Assembly (NCBI GenBank): GCA_018711005.1
Contig: DVIT01000053.1
Location: 1-34,896, forward strand
From: Candidatus Scybalocola faecigallinarum
GTDB taxonomy: Bacteria; Bacillota; Clostridia; Lachnospirales; Lachnospiraceae
DNA: 34,896 bases
Direction: 5' to 3'
Shown here piece after piece: positions 22,226-31,101 of the stretch (position 1 is the first letter of the stretch; each line of letters begins with the position of its first letter). A program made the position numbers and the translations under genes. Under the pieces are notes generated by a model that was given only the letters and a program-made list of their open reading frames with translations, was not told the origin of the DNA and searched no databases.

Positions 22226-22898
22226 ATGCTAATACCACGATTTTATTTTGCAGATGACTTCCGCCCGTTCTATGAGTATTTTCTATCACAGCCTCATAGC
22301 GTCAAAATATTTCATAAAGGCGACTACTTATGGGACACCAGGAGCACCTTATGAAAAGATACATTACATCATTTCAGGAGCAGAAATGAATTATGCCGAC
22401 CACGAGAGCGGGCGCAGAAAAATCATCAGTTTTCATGGCCCCGGAACCGTTTTTCCCGGCTACCACACCAATAATTTCCGTGTGGAGCTTTCTTTGACTA
22501 CCGTTGCGCTTTCTGAAATGGAAGTGCTGGAATTTACCGTTCCGCAGTTCAAAGCGATGTTTAAGGCGAACACAGCCCTGAGTGAGCAGGTCGTAAACTG
22601 GTACTCCATGTATATCAACCGTTTTCTTTTTGAAACAATCCACCAAACCTATAATTCTTCCCTGACAAAACTATGTAATCTCCTGTACCTGTTAACGATA
22701 AACCAGCCGGCAAATTCCGGTCTGGTGGTTGATATGACACAGGATGAGCTTGCAGAAATCCTCGGTATGAGCCGGGTACAAATCACCCGGGAGCTTAGTG
22801 AGCTTCGCCGCAGAAGCATTGTAGAAACATCAAGGGGAAAGCTGATGATTTCCGATTTGCCGTCTTTATCCGCGCTCTGCACCCAGGAGACCATTTAA
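22226..22898 (+). pseudogene. Crp/Fnr family regulator with a one-base frameshift
   Basis: ATG 22226 (AAGAGGTG upstream) opens MLIPRFYFADDFRPFYEYFL and continues ...FHKGDYLW, the start of a Crp-like N-terminal domain, but stops after 42 codons. A +1 frame continues as TPGAPYEKIHYIISGAEM, through the cyclic-nucleotide-binding-like beta-roll, to a Crp HTH (TQDELAEILGMSRVQITREL) ending at 22898. Removing one G from GGG at 22332-22334 restores a single 223-aa Crp/Fnr protein of normal length. It is thus a frameshifted gene (or a sequencing error). The effector site cannot be typed; no Fe-S cysteines of FNR are seen. Confidence 0.85.
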
Positions 22899-23020
22899 CC
22901 TCATCTTCAATTCCTATTTTAATTACTGTTGGGTCTTGCGTCTGCTTCATATGAAGCACAAAGGAACAAAACCTGTGCCTGGCGGCTTGACCTCATTAAG
23001 TGGTCTTGACGGATAACAGC

Positions 23021-23049
23021 AAAACGCCCCGCTGGGAAACAGCGGGGCG
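23021..23049 (-). terminator. Terminator of the rseP operon
   Basis: CGCCCCGCTG/CAGCGGGGCG, a perfect 10-bp stem with a 5-nt loop, is followed by TTTT on the minus strand. It lies 30 nt after the rseP stop. Confidence 0.9.
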
Positions 23050-23078
23050 AACTTATTTGATCCATTTTTATCCGGCGT

Positions 23079-24110
23079 TTAACTGATCAGCCGGGATACA
23101 TCGTTAAATAAAATAAATACCATAAGCACCATTAAAAGGGCAAAGCCGATAAAATTGACCATGCCTTCCTTTTCCCGGTCAATGGGCTTGCCGCGGATGG
23201 CCTCCACCACAAGGAACAGAAATCTTCCGCCGTCCAGGGCAGGTATGGGGAGCAGATTCATAACGCCAAGGTTGGCGCTGAGCATAACGATCAGCTGGCA
23301 CATTACAAGAAATACATTCAGGGCGCCGTAGGACTTGGACGCCTGGTAGCTGTCGTCAATAATGGTCACAATGCCTACCGGGCCGGCCACATCATCCCTG
23401 GTCAGCTGTCCGGTAAACAGCATCCCAAGGCTTTTGATCACTGAGGATATATTATACTTAACCTCATAAAAGCTGTATTCAAACAGCTGTAAAATATTGG
23501 CCTTCTGGTAGGGGCTGCTGACAATACCAATACGGTAGGAGCCGGTCTCCTCATCCCAAAACGGGCTGATGGTTGTCTCAAAGGTTTCTCCGTCCCGGCT
23601 GTAGGTAATGTCATAGGGTTCATTGGGATTCAGATACATATAAAGGCTTAATTCCTTAAATAAATGAATCCGCTCATTGCCGATCCGTGTGATCACATCT
23701 CCGGCCTCAAGTCCTGCCTGGGCCGCAGGCGTTCCTTCCTCCACACTGCCAATGGCTGCATTTTGGTATCCGGTATTGGCCAAAATGATCATGGCAAAAA
23801 TAAATGCCAGAAGAAAATTAAAAATAGGGCCGGCCAGCACCACACTCATCCTGGCCCACACAGATTTTGTATTAAAACTGCCTTCATCGGGAGCATCTTC
23901 GTCTTCGCCAAGCATCATACATGAACCGCCAAAAGGGATCATTTTTAAAGCATATACCGTTTCTCCCCTTTTAAAGGAGCATAGCTTCGGCCCCATGCCC
24001 ACGGCAAACTCGGTAACCGTTATCCCGTGCTGCTTGGCCAGAAGGAAATGTCCCAGCTCATGAATGATAATGATCACGCTGAAGATTATAATCGCGAGGA
24101 TAATCCCCAA
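23079..24110 (-). CDS. rseP: Site-2 protease RseP/RasP family
   Basis: About 343 aa, a membrane metalloprotease cutting substrates inside the membrane (anti-sigma factors, signal peptides). The zinc-binding HELGH (His17, His21 with the chosen start), a PDZ domain in the middle (~105-180, TPAAQAGLEAGDVI), and LLPIPALDGG with the third metal ligand are visible, along with three or four membrane helices. I prefer the TTG at 24110 (GGTGG just upstream) over the TTG at 24128, which has no binding site and would overlap dxr by 17 nt. Last gene of the uppS-cdsA-dxr-rseP run, before a strong terminator. Intact. Confidence 0.93.
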   Translation of the reverse strand: MGIILAIIIFSVIIIIHELGHFLLAKQHGITVTEFAVGMGPKLCSFKRGETVYALKMIPFGGSCMMLGEDEDAPDEGSFNTKSVWARMSVVLAGPIFNFLLAFIFAMIILANTGYQNAAIGSVEEGTPAAQAGLEAGDVITRIGNERIHLFKELSLYMYLNPNEPYDITYSRDGETFETTISPFWDEETGSYRIGIVSSPYQKANILQLFEYSFYEVKYNISSVIKSLGMLFTGQLTRDDVAGPVGIVTIIDDSYQASKSYGALNVFLVMCQLIVMLSANLGVMNLLPIPALDGGRFLFLVVEAIRGKPIDREKEGMVNFIGFALLMVLMVFILFNDVSRLIS

Positions 24111-24111
24111 A

Positions 24112-25254
24112 TTACCACCTGCTTTCAATAAAATCGTAGGTTTGCTGTTCTGTCATAAGGATCTGGTCCAGATCCGGGCTGACGATCACCTGATGATGCT
24201 CCATCGCCTGGCGGATGATCCTTACAATATCCAAAAATCCGATCTCCCGGTTTAAAAACTTAGCCACAGCCCGCTCATTGGCCGCATTAAACACCGTAGG
24301 CATGGAGCCTCCGGCTCTTGCCGCCTCATAAGCCAGGGCCAGGCCTTCAAACACATCCAGCCTGGGCGGTTCAAACGTCATTGCTCCCACCTGGAACAGA
24401 TCCAGAGGCTGACCGTTTAAGAAACGCCGTTTAGGATAAAACAGGGCATACTGTATGGGCAGGCGCATATCCGGCGTTCCCAGCTGGGCGATCACCGCGC
24501 CGTCCACATACTCTACCGCAGAATGGATAATGCTCTGGGGATGGACGACCACCTGGATCTGATCCAGACCAACGTTAAATAACCACCGGGCTTCCATAAC
24601 TTCCAGACCCTTATTCACCATGGTGGCTGAATCAATAGTAATCTTCCTGCCCATAACCCAGTTGGGATGCTTTAAGGCATCCTCCACCTGTATATCCTTC
24701 AAAGACTCCCGGGTCCTTGTACGGAAGGGCCCGCCGGAAGCGGTTAAAAGGATACGGCGGACTTTTGACTTTTCAAACCCCTGAAGGCACTGGAAAATAG
24801 CGGAATGCTCACTATCTACAGGAAGGATCTGAACGCCGTGTTTCTTTGCCAGAGGCATGATCAAATGTCCTGCGGTCACAAGGGTCTCCTTATTGGCAAG
24901 GGCAATATCCTTTTCGGCCATAATGGCCTCCATGGTTGGACGTATGCCGATCATGCCCACGATGGCCGTAACTACGATCTGGGTCTTTTCTTCAGTAACA
25001 ACCTGGATCAGGCCGTCCATGCCGGACACGATCTTTACAGGAAGATCCGCCACCCGCACCCGCAGGTCTGCCGCATCCTTTTCATCCCAAAGGGCAGCGA
25101 TCACCGGAGAAAACCTGCGGATCTGCTGTTCAAGAAGCTCCACATTTCTCCCTGCCGCCAGGCCCCGGACGCAAAGATCCTTATTATTTTCAACAATGTC
25201 CAGTGTCTGTGTCCCTATGGAGCCGGTAGAACCTAAAATCGAAATATATTTCAT
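24112..25254 (-). CDS. dxr: 1-deoxy-D-xylulose 5-phosphate reductoisomerase
   Basis: 380 aa, full length. Dxr makes 2-C-methyl-D-erythritol 4-phosphate in the non-mevalonate isoprenoid pathway, using NADPH and a divalent metal. Motifs are the NADPH-binding ILGSTGSIG (6-14), NKET (121-124), the metal ligands in VDSEHSA (146-152), ASGGPFR and MVNKGLEVMEARWL. It precedes rseP with almost no gap and follows cdsA by 19 nt. The isoprenoids it feeds include the undecaprenyl chain made by UppS in the same cluster. Confidence 0.97.
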   Translation of the reverse strand: MKYISILGSTGSIGTQTLDIVENNKDLCVRGLAAGRNVELLEQQIRRFSPVIAALWDEKDAADLRVRVADLPVKIVSGMDGLIQVVTEEKTQIVVTAIVGMIGIRPTMEAIMAEKDIALANKETLVTAGHLIMPLAKKHGVQILPVDSEHSAIFQCLQGFEKSKVRRILLTASGGPFRTRTRESLKDIQVEDALKHPNWVMGRKITIDSATMVNKGLEVMEARWLFNVGLDQIQVVVHPQSIIHSAVEYVDGAVIAQLGTPDMRLPIQYALFYPKRRFLNGQPLDLFQVGAMTFEPPRLDVFEGLALAYEAARAGGSMPTVFNAANERAVAKFLNREIGFLDIVRIIRQAMEHHQVIVSPDLDQILMTEQQTYDFIESRW

Positions 25255-25273
25255 CTCGACACCTCATTTCAGT

Positions 25274-26092
25274 TTATCCGATAAATAAAGCGAGAAAATA
25301 AACCACCGGAGCGGTAAAGAGTATACTGTCAAAGCGATCCATAACGCCGCCGTGGCCCGGGATCAGCCTGCCGTAATCTTTGATCCCCTGGTTCCGTTTA
25401 ATGGCTGACGCAGCCAGATCGCCCACAATGGCAATAAGGGCGCCTGCGCCGCAGATAATGGCACAGCTGAGCATAGGATTTCCCAGGGTCGGCAAATATT
25501 CCTCAAGGAAATACCCGTATAAGATCCCGAGGATCACAGCTCCGACCACGCCGCCTACAGCGCCTTCCACGCTTTTTTTAGGGCTTAAGACCGGCGCCAT
25601 TTTGTGCCTGCCTATAAGGCGTCCCACACAATAGGCGCATGTATCGTTGCCCCAGGCGCTGACAAAGATCAGCGGCGTTAAAAACAGGCCGTCCTCAAGG
25701 CATCTTACCTGATACATGCACAGCATGAGCACGGGCACATAAACCAGTCCGAAAACGGCAAATGCTGCCTGGTCTGCTTTAAACCGGGGAAAAGTAAACA
25801 CATAAACAAACATGATCAGCAGAAATCCCACAATGAGGGCCGCCATGGGCAGCTGCTGTCCTTCATCACCGGCAAACAGGGCAAACCGCACCATGGCCCC
25901 ATAGATCACTGCACCGGCCATACCTGCATAGCCTAACATATTTTTGTGTATATTATATGTTTTATAAAGCTCATATAACCCTATAAACGCCAAAAGGGCT
26001 GTAATAAAAAATAATACATCTCCGCCCAGGATCATGGCGGCGATCATAATGATCAGCAGGATGACACCGCTGATGAGCCGTGTAAAAAACAT
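25274..26092 (-). CDS. cdsA: Phosphatidate cytidylyltransferase
   Basis: 272 aa. Makes CDP-diacylglycerol from phosphatidate and CTP, the entry to all phospholipids. Six or more membrane helices. The family signature SAIKRNQGIKDYGRLIPGHG and the GGVMDR that follows are near the C-terminus (~225-250). Its start follows the uppS stop after 2 nt. Intact. Confidence 0.95.
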   Translation of the reverse strand: MFFTRLISGVILLIIMIAAMILGGDVLFFITALLAFIGLYELYKTYNIHKNMLGYAGMAGAVIYGAMVRFALFAGDEGQQLPMAALIVGFLLIMFVYVFTFPRFKADQAAFAVFGLVYVPVLMLCMYQVRCLEDGLFLTPLIFVSAWGNDTCAYCVGRLIGRHKMAPVLSPKKSVEGAVGGVVGAVILGILYGYFLEEYLPTLGNPMLSCAIICGAGALIAIVGDLAASAIKRNQGIKDYGRLIPGHGGVMDRFDSILFTAPVVYFLALFIG

Positions 26093-26094
26093 AT

Positions 26095-26826
26095 TCAGAC
26101 GCCTCCAAATCTCCGTTCTCTGGAATTGTACTGCTCAATGGCACGCACCAGATCGTCCCGTCCGAAATCCGGCCACAGCACATCCGTAAAATAAAATTCC
26201 GTATACGCCAGCTGCCACAGCAAAAAGTTAGACAGCCGCTGTTCGCCGCTGGTGCGGATCATCAGGTCCGGATCCGGGATCTGGGCAGTATCCAGATAGG
26301 ATTCAAAAACTTTTTCCGTGATCGCCTCCGGCGCCAGATTGCCCGCAGCCACATCCTGTGACATTTTCCGCATGGCTCTCACCATCTCATCCCGGCTCCC
26401 GTAATTCAGGGCAATAGAAAAGTTCAGTCCTGTATTTTTTGCTGAAACCACTTCCAGCTCATCAATAGCCTGGCGTATATCCTCTGAAAGCCCGGTCTTA
26501 TCGCCCAGAATACGGACGCGCATATTATTTTTTGAGGTCCGCTCAATACAGTCTGTCAGATAATCCCTGAGCAGCTTCATTAACGTATTGACTTCTTTTT
26601 GGGGACGCTTCCAGTTTTCTGTGGAAAAAGCATACACTGTAAAATACTTTATCCCCAGATCCCAGGCCACCTCGCACATCTTTTCCACATTTTTGCTGCC
26701 CTGTGCATGGCCGTAATTTCTCGGCATAAACCGCTTCTTGGCCCAGCGGCCGTTTCCGTCCAAAATAATGGCCACATGCTCCGGCACGTTCAGTATTCTG
26801 CCGTCGATCTCTCTTTCCATTTCCAA
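26095..26826 (-). CDS. uppS: Isoprenyl transferase (undecaprenyl diphosphate synthase)
   Basis: 243 aa. Cis-prenyltransferase condensing isopentenyl units into the C55 lipid carrier of cell-wall synthesis. The signature HVAIILDGNGRWAKKR includes the catalytic Asp23. FSTENWKRP, NFSIALNYGSRDE and the C-terminal DLMIRTSGEQRLSNFLLWQ are present. TTG 26826 and ATG 26820 are both possible starts; AAGGG lies 7 nt before the TTG. It is separated from frr by a terminator and a large hairpin, so it probably starts its own transcript. Confidence 0.96.
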   Translation of the reverse strand: MEMEREIDGRILNVPEHVAIILDGNGRWAKKRFMPRNYGHAQGSKNVEKMCEVAWDLGIKYFTVYAFSTENWKRPQKEVNTLMKLLRDYLTDCIERTSKNNMRVRILGDKTGLSEDIRQAIDELEVVSAKNTGLNFSIALNYGSRDEMVRAMRKMSQDVAAGNLAPEAITEKVFESYLDTAQIPDPDLMIRTSGEQRLSNFLLWQLAYTEFYFTDVLWPDFGRDDLVRAIEQYNSRERRFGGV

Positions 26827-26847
26827 CTACACACCCTTCTGTTTATC

Positions 26848-26890
26848 CGCCCCAAACCGGAGCCATAAACCTCCGGCCCGGGGCGTTTTT
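26848..26890 (+). other. Strong hairpin upstream of uppS, terminator-like only on the plus strand
   Basis: CGCCCC/GGGGCG (26848-26853, 26880-26885) encloses CCGGAG/CTCCGG. T5 follows on plus, while on minus the stem precedes uppS within its leader. No plus-strand gene needs it. Confidence 0.6.
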
Positions 26891-26916
26891 ATTCAAAGCT
26901 ATTTCCCTTAACAGCC

Positions 26917-26950
26917 AAAAAGGCTGCTGCCGCATATTCCGGCAGCAACC
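26917..26950 (-). terminator. Terminator after frr
   Basis: GGTTGCTGCCG pairs with CGGCAGCAGCC (10 of 11, one G-U type) around a 7-nt loop, with TTTTT after it on the minus strand. It lies 9 nt past the frr stop. Confidence 0.8.
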
Positions 26951-26958
26951 TCTCCATT

Positions 26959-27513
26959 TTATACGGTCAGCACTTCTTTTGTTTTTGCTTCCACAGCCTT
27001 ATCCACTTCGGCAATATATTTGTCTGTCAGCTTCTGGATACTGTCTTCCAGATTTGCATAATCATCTTCGGAAATTTCTTTGGCCTTGTTCATCTTCTTG
27101 AAGGCATCGTTGGCATCCCGGCGGATATTGCGCACAGCCACCTTGGCAGCTTCGCCCTTTTTCTTTACATCCTTGGCCAGTTCCTTTCTGCGTTCCTCTG
27201 TCAGCTCAGGGAATACAAGACGGATGGACTTTCCGTCATTTGTCGGCGTAATGCCGATATCGGATGCAAGGATCGCTTTTTCAATATCTTTGATCAGCTT
27301 GGTCTCCCATGGCTGGATCATGATCATGCGGGCTTCCGGCACGGAAATGTTGCCCACCTGCTGGATAGGTGTGGGGGCACCGTAATAATCCACAACAAGC
27401 TTGTCCAAAACATGGGGATTGGCACGACCTGCGCGGATGGATACATACTCCTTGTCAAGGCTCTCAAGGGTCTTTTTCATCTTTGACTCGTAAGTTTTAA
27501 TTCTCTCATCCAT
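26959..27513 (-). CDS. frr: Ribosome recycling factor
   Basis: 184 aa, normal length. With EF-G it splits post-termination ribosomes. The coiled N-terminus (MDERIKTYESKMKKTLESL), RAGRANPHVLDKL, YYGAPTPIQQ, PWE and FPELTEERRKELAK are standard. It is 56 nt downstream of pyrH, in the conserved order, and ends at an intrinsic terminator. Intact. Confidence 0.97.
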   Translation of the reverse strand: MDERIKTYESKMKKTLESLDKEYVSIRAGRANPHVLDKLVVDYYGAPTPIQQVGNISVPEARMIMIQPWETKLIKDIEKAILASDIGITPTNDGKSIRLVFPELTEERRKELAKDVKKKGEAAKVAVRNIRRDANDAFKKMNKAKEISEDDYANLEDSIQKLTDKYIAEVDKAVEAKTKEVLTV

Positions 27514-27569
27514 AAATAGAATCCTCCTAGATTTGTTTAATCATCGCAACCGTTCAGCAGTTTGAACGA

Positions 27570-28280
27570 TCACTCAACGGTGACATACGTTCCGTCAAAT
27601 TCATCGCTTAAAGCTTTTACAATGCTGTTTTCCCCGTTAAGGCCGAAAACAACCATGGGCATCTTATTCTCCATGCACATGATCGTGGATGTAAGATCCA
27701 CAACCTGGAGACGCCGGTCCACAACTTCCTGGATACTGATCGTATCAAACTTCTTTGCATCCGGATTCGTCTTTGGATCGCTGTCATAAACGCCGTCAAT
27801 GGCTTTTGCCAGCAAAATAGCATCCGCTTCGATCTCGATGGCACGCAGCGTCGTTCCCGTATCTGTGGAAAAATACGGATGTCCCGTGCCGCCGGCAAAA
27901 AACACGACCTTCCCCGTCTCCAAAGCCTCAAGGGCGCTGTCTTTAGAGAACAGCTGAGTGAAGGATCCGCAAAGGAACGGTGTGAATACCTGGGTTCCCA
28001 TACCTAACGTCCGAAAGATCTCAGACACGTAAATACAGTTCATCACTGTCCCCAGCATACCGATCTGATCCGACTTTGTCCGCTCAATGATCTTGCTGCT
28101 GTTTCTTCCTCTCCAGAAATTGCCGCCGCCGATCACGATCGCTACCTGGATCCCCTGATCTAAAAGCTGCTTCACCTGACGGGCCACATCCAGACAAGTT
28201 GCCTCATCAAAGCCAAAGCCTTTATTCCCAGAAAGCGCCTCGCCGCTTAATTTCAACAAAATTCTCTTTAATTGTACCAT
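27570..28280 (-). CDS. pyrH: UMP kinase
   Basis: 236 aa. Phosphorylates UMP to UDP in pyrimidine synthesis; the bacterial enzyme is a hexameric amino-acid-kinase-fold protein controlled by GTP and UTP. The N-terminal LLKLSGEAL, the VIGGGNFWRGR and the FAGGTGHPYFSTDT loop are characteristic. I choose ATG 28280 because GAGGTGG lies at the right distance; an ATG 9 nt upstream is within it. Usually tsf and rpsB precede it; here the rhomboid gene does, 51 nt away. Confidence 0.96.
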   Translation of the reverse strand: MVQLKRILLKLSGEALSGNKGFGFDEATCLDVARQVKQLLDQGIQVAIVIGGGNFWRGRNSSKIIERTKSDQIGMLGTVMNCIYVSEIFRTLGMGTQVFTPFLCGSFTQLFSKDSALEALETGKVVFFAGGTGHPYFSTDTGTTLRAIEIEADAILLAKAIDGVYDSDPKTNPDAKKFDTISIQEVVDRRLQVVDLTSTIMCMENKMPMVVFGLNGENSIVKALSDEFDGTYVTVE

Positions 28281-28331
28281 CTCATCCACCTCACTACTAA
28301 TCTACCACAAAACCAGCCACTTTTCAACCAC

Positions 28332-28970
28332 TCACCAGCTTTTCCTGCGCCTTATGGACGTCAGGAGCATGGCCAGTAAAAATCCGATGGCCAGCCCGGA
28401 AAAATGGGCCACATTGTCCACGCCGCTGCTGCGCATGCCATTGTATAATGTAAAGATAATAAACATTCCGATCTGGAAAAAGCTTAAGTCCTCCAGACGC
28501 CCGCGGTTTCGGATAACCAGGTATAAAATGCCTCCGGCCACACCGAAAATCGCGCCGCTGGCTCCCGCGGACACAACATTTTCCCGCAGGAACATGTTCA
28601 CAAAAAACGAAACCGCGCCGGAACCTGTGGCGCACAGCACATAAAAGATCAGATACTTAACCTTTCCCAGGGCTCTTTCCAGATTATCCCCAATAAATGC
28701 CAAAACAAGCATATTGCTGAATAAATGTTCGAGACCGAAATGCAAAAATGCACTTGTAAACAGCCGCCAATACTGATGGTCATAGGCGATCAACGGCCAG
28801 TAGGAAGCGCCGAACCGGATCATCAGCGTTGTATCATGGGTAGAGCCGATCAGCTCAATGATAAGAAACAGGATCACATTGGCCGCAATGATCACTGTAT
28901 TTACCGGCGTCAGACGCCGGACCGGGCCATAGCTGTAATATCTTCCGGGGCCGTATCCGTAGCTGTTCAT
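28332..28970 (-). CDS. Rhomboid family intramembrane serine protease
   Basis: 212 aa. About six membrane helices, with the catalytic Ser138 in SAGASGAIFG and His189 in NVAHFSGLAIG. HLFSNM (82-87) in the first loop is also a rhomboid hallmark. The N-terminal ~20 residues are Tyr/Gly-rich (NSYGYGPGRYYSYGP), perhaps exposed to the cytoplasm. The start overlaps the NUDIX stop by 4 nt (ATGA). Substrates are unknown. Confidence 0.93.
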   Translation of the reverse strand: MNSYGYGPGRYYSYGPVRRLTPVNTVIIAANVILFLIIELIGSTHDTTLMIRFGASYWPLIAYDHQYWRLFTSAFLHFGLEHLFSNMLVLAFIGDNLERALGKVKYLIFYVLCATGSGAVSFFVNMFLRENVVSAGASGAIFGVAGGILYLVIRNRGRLEDLSFFQIGMFIIFTLYNGMRSSGVDNVAHFSGLAIGFLLAMLLTSIRRRKSW

Positions 28971-29593
28971 TCCTCCACTCCTTTTTTAAGAAAATCAAAG
29001 GCATGGCCAGGCTCAACTTCCAGGAAATGCATAAGCATATAGGCGCACATAATGGCCACATTTTCTTCTTTTAAGATACGCCGCACTTCCGCCTTGTCGG
29101 CCAGGACGATCTCAATCTCCTCGTTTTCCTCCTGCCCTTCTCTGGACGGGGTTCCGCTGGCATAGCCGTAAATGGTGCCGCAGGACTCATCGGTCATGCC
29201 GATAGTGGTAAAAAAGGGCTTGCAAAACATTTCCGGCGCCTCTGCCGGAGTAAATGTGAGCCCGGTTTCTTCTTTCAGCTCCCGCACCCCGGCTTCCTGA
29301 AAAGTCTCGCCTTCATCTACAAGGCCTGCCGGGAACTCGTAAATATAATCATCTAAAGGGCACCGGTACTGGCGGATCAAAACGACTTTATCCTGAGCCT
29401 CACCGTAAAGACTGTAAATGATCACGCCGTCCGGTGTGTTTTTCCGCGTCTTAAGCTTCAGATCCTCTGTGGTCTTTGCACGGGAAGCCACATAATAGGC
29501 GCTGTGTCTGCCATTTTCATTTTCCATGTCCAGTTCATAAAAATTCAAAAACTTTGTATGGGTCTTTTGCTCCACACCTTTTACTCTGCGCAT
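28967..29593 (-). CDS. NUDIX hydrolase, ADP-ribose pyrophosphatase-like
   Basis: 208 aa. The NUDIX box runs from Gly90 to about Leu112 (AGLVDEGE..., then RELKEETGL). An upstream VLIRQYRCPLDDYIYEFPAG segment is typical of ADP-ribose/NudF-like enzymes, which hydrolyse nucleoside diphosphate derivatives with Mg2+. Substrate is predicted only. ATG 29593 has GGAGG. It follows the PHP gene by 27 nt and is coupled to the rhomboid gene. Confidence 0.9.
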   Translation of the reverse strand: MRRVKGVEQKTHTKFLNFYELDMENENGRHSAYYVASRAKTTEDLKLKTRKNTPDGVIIYSLYGEAQDKVVLIRQYRCPLDDYIYEFPAGLVDEGETFQEAGVRELKEETGLTFTPAEAPEMFCKPFFTTIGMTDESCGTIYGYASGTPSREGQEENEEIEIVLADKAEVRRILKEENVAIMCAYMLMHFLEVEPGHAFDFLKKGVEE

Positions 29594-29620
29594 TTTTTCC
29601 GCCTCCGATTTCTTTATTTC

Positions 29621-30424
29621 TTAATCCAGCTTTTCAAAATGAGGGATCCGTTTTTCAAACCATGTTACATAGGAAAATCCGGCCGCCTTAAGCATCTCCT
29701 GTCCGGCCTTTGAAACAGTGCCTGCCTGCCGGGCCACATGGGCATCCGAGCCGATGGTAACGATCTCGCCGCCGCACTGGCGGTAAAGCTTTAACAGATC
29801 CGCCTCAGGCATGGGCGCGCCGCTGTTTCTTGCCAGGCCGGAAAGATTCACCTCAATACCTTTACCTTTTTCAATAACGATCTTAAAAAGGCTGCAAAAT
29901 TCTTCATAAAACACAGCCATATCCGGCTTATTTCCCGTCCTTTCAAAAATATACCGGGAGGGATAGGTCACATGGCCTAAAACATCATAGTCATAATTTT
30001 TTGCCAGCTCCATCAGCCACTGAATATAGTGGGCATAAAAGGCCTGAATATCCATCTGGCTGTAGTCGCAGTAATAAATGTCCAGATCATTTTCAATATT
30101 ATGGACAGAGCCGATAATAAAATCCACAGGATAAGCTTCCAGAAATGCCTTTGTCTCTCCGGGATTGATCTGAGGCTGCCCCAGCTCGATCCCTGTATGG
30201 ACTAAAAGCCGCCCACGGTACTGCTCCTTAAGGGACTGCATTTTTTCATACCAGGCCGGACAGTCCAGTATATAGCCATAGGGCTTATTGGAATAAATAT
30301 CCATATGATCGGTTATGGCGATCTCCGATAATCCAAGCTTTAAGGCCTGCTCACACACTTCCTCCGGCTCAGCCTTTCCGTCAAAAGAAAATCGGGTATG
30401 AAGATGGTCATCAGTTAAAAACAT
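29621..30424 (-). CDS. hisJ: PHP domain phosphatase, histidinol-phosphatase HisJ/HisK-like
   Basis: 267 aa. PHP metal ligands are visible: DDHLHTRFSFDG (motif I), ITDHMD (motif II), VHTGIELG and GSVHNIE (further ligands) and IGSDAH near the C-terminus. The family includes histidinol-phosphate phosphatases, but PHP enzymes vary in substrate and no other his gene is nearby. It starts 2 nt after the stop of a small membrane protein gene, with an AAGGAAAG site. Confidence 0.85.
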   Translation of the reverse strand: MFLTDDHLHTRFSFDGKAEPEEVCEQALKLGLSEIAITDHMDIYSNKPYGYILDCPAWYEKMQSLKEQYRGRLLVHTGIELGQPQINPGETKAFLEAYPVDFIIGSVHNIENDLDIYYCDYSQMDIQAFYAHYIQWLMELAKNYDYDVLGHVTYPSRYIFERTGNKPDMAVFYEEFCSLFKIVIEKGKGIEVNLSGLARNSGAPMPEADLLKLYRQCGGEIVTIGSDAHVARQAGTVSKAGQEMLKAAGFSYVTWFEKRIPHFEKLD

Positions 30425-30426
30425 AT

Positions 30427-30900
30427 TTACTTTCCTTTCTTTTTGTCGTCTGGCCGCAGCTCTTTTGGCACATGGTCATAAGGGATCGGGTCAAAAAACA
30501 AAGGCTGACGTTTAATATAATAAATTCCCATAAGTATAATAAAGACGATCCGCCACAAGATCTGGCTGAATGCAAACAGCAGTGCATTTGCCCCAAGGCC
30601 TGACAAGATCACCAGGTACGCAAAGTCATAGACCAGCTCCAGGGCAAATCCCGCCATAATGGCCACCCAAGCATATTTTCTAAGCTTAAAGCACCCGATA
30701 AAGGTAAGGACCAGACAGGCCAGCAGCGCAAGATCATAAACAATAGTTATGGCATCTGCATTTTCCGGATGAAGGATCATGGAAATCAGCATGTATCCAG
30801 TCATTAAAATATTCACCGGGGTCAGCACAAAATGATAAAATTTATGAAACTTCAGTGGTGTGATCTCGATCACATAGTATTTTCTGAAAAAATTTTTCAT
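30427..30900 (-). CDS. Membrane protein of unknown function (157 aa)
   Basis: From ATG 30900 (AAAGGA upstream). A basic N-terminus (MKNFFRKYYVIEITPLKFHK) is followed by four hydrophobic segments (about 24-42, 52-70, 76-96, 103-125) and a charged Lys-rich C-terminus. I do not recognise the family. Translation is probably coupled to the PHP gene 2 nt downstream. A promoter lies at 30983-31011. A longer frame extends to 31059 but starts upstream of that promoter. Confidence 0.75.
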   Translation of the reverse strand: MKNFFRKYYVIEITPLKFHKFYHFVLTPVNILMTGYMLISMILHPENADAITIVYDLALLACLVLTFIGCFKLRKYAWVAIMAGFALELVYDFAYLVILSGLGANALLFAFSQILWRIVFIILMGIYYIKRQPLFFDPIPYDHVPKELRPDDKKKGK

Positions 30901-30982
30901 GATTCTGTCCTTTCTCTGAATATTCTCAGACAGCGCGCTGATCCCGCCGCTGACAGAGCCAAAGCGCTGCCTATTTAAAATA

Positions 30983-31011
30983 ACAATAAAGGTTTTCAGA
31001 CAAAATATCAA
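30983..31011 (-). promoter_or_regulatory. Probable promoter of the membrane protein-PHP-NUDIX-rhomboid operon
   Basis: TTGATA (31006-31011, minus), 17 nt, TATTGT (30983-30988). The -35 is 5/6 and the -10 is 4/6. It supports the start at 30900. Confidence 0.5.
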
Positions 31012-31042
31012 GACCTTTTTCACTCCCCGGGCCGATGTGTTA

Positions 31043-31078
31043 TAACAAACAAGCGGCACACACTGTTGTGCATGCCGC
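31043..31078 (-). terminator. Terminator after the M23 peptidase gene
   Basis: GCGGCA..CA/TG..TGCCGC (10 pairs, two of them G-U) is followed by a T-rich stretch (TTGTTTGTTATAA) on the minus strand. It lies 24 nt past the stop. Confidence 0.65.
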
Positions 31079-31101
31079 CTTCTGGATTAAATCTACTTTT
31101 T

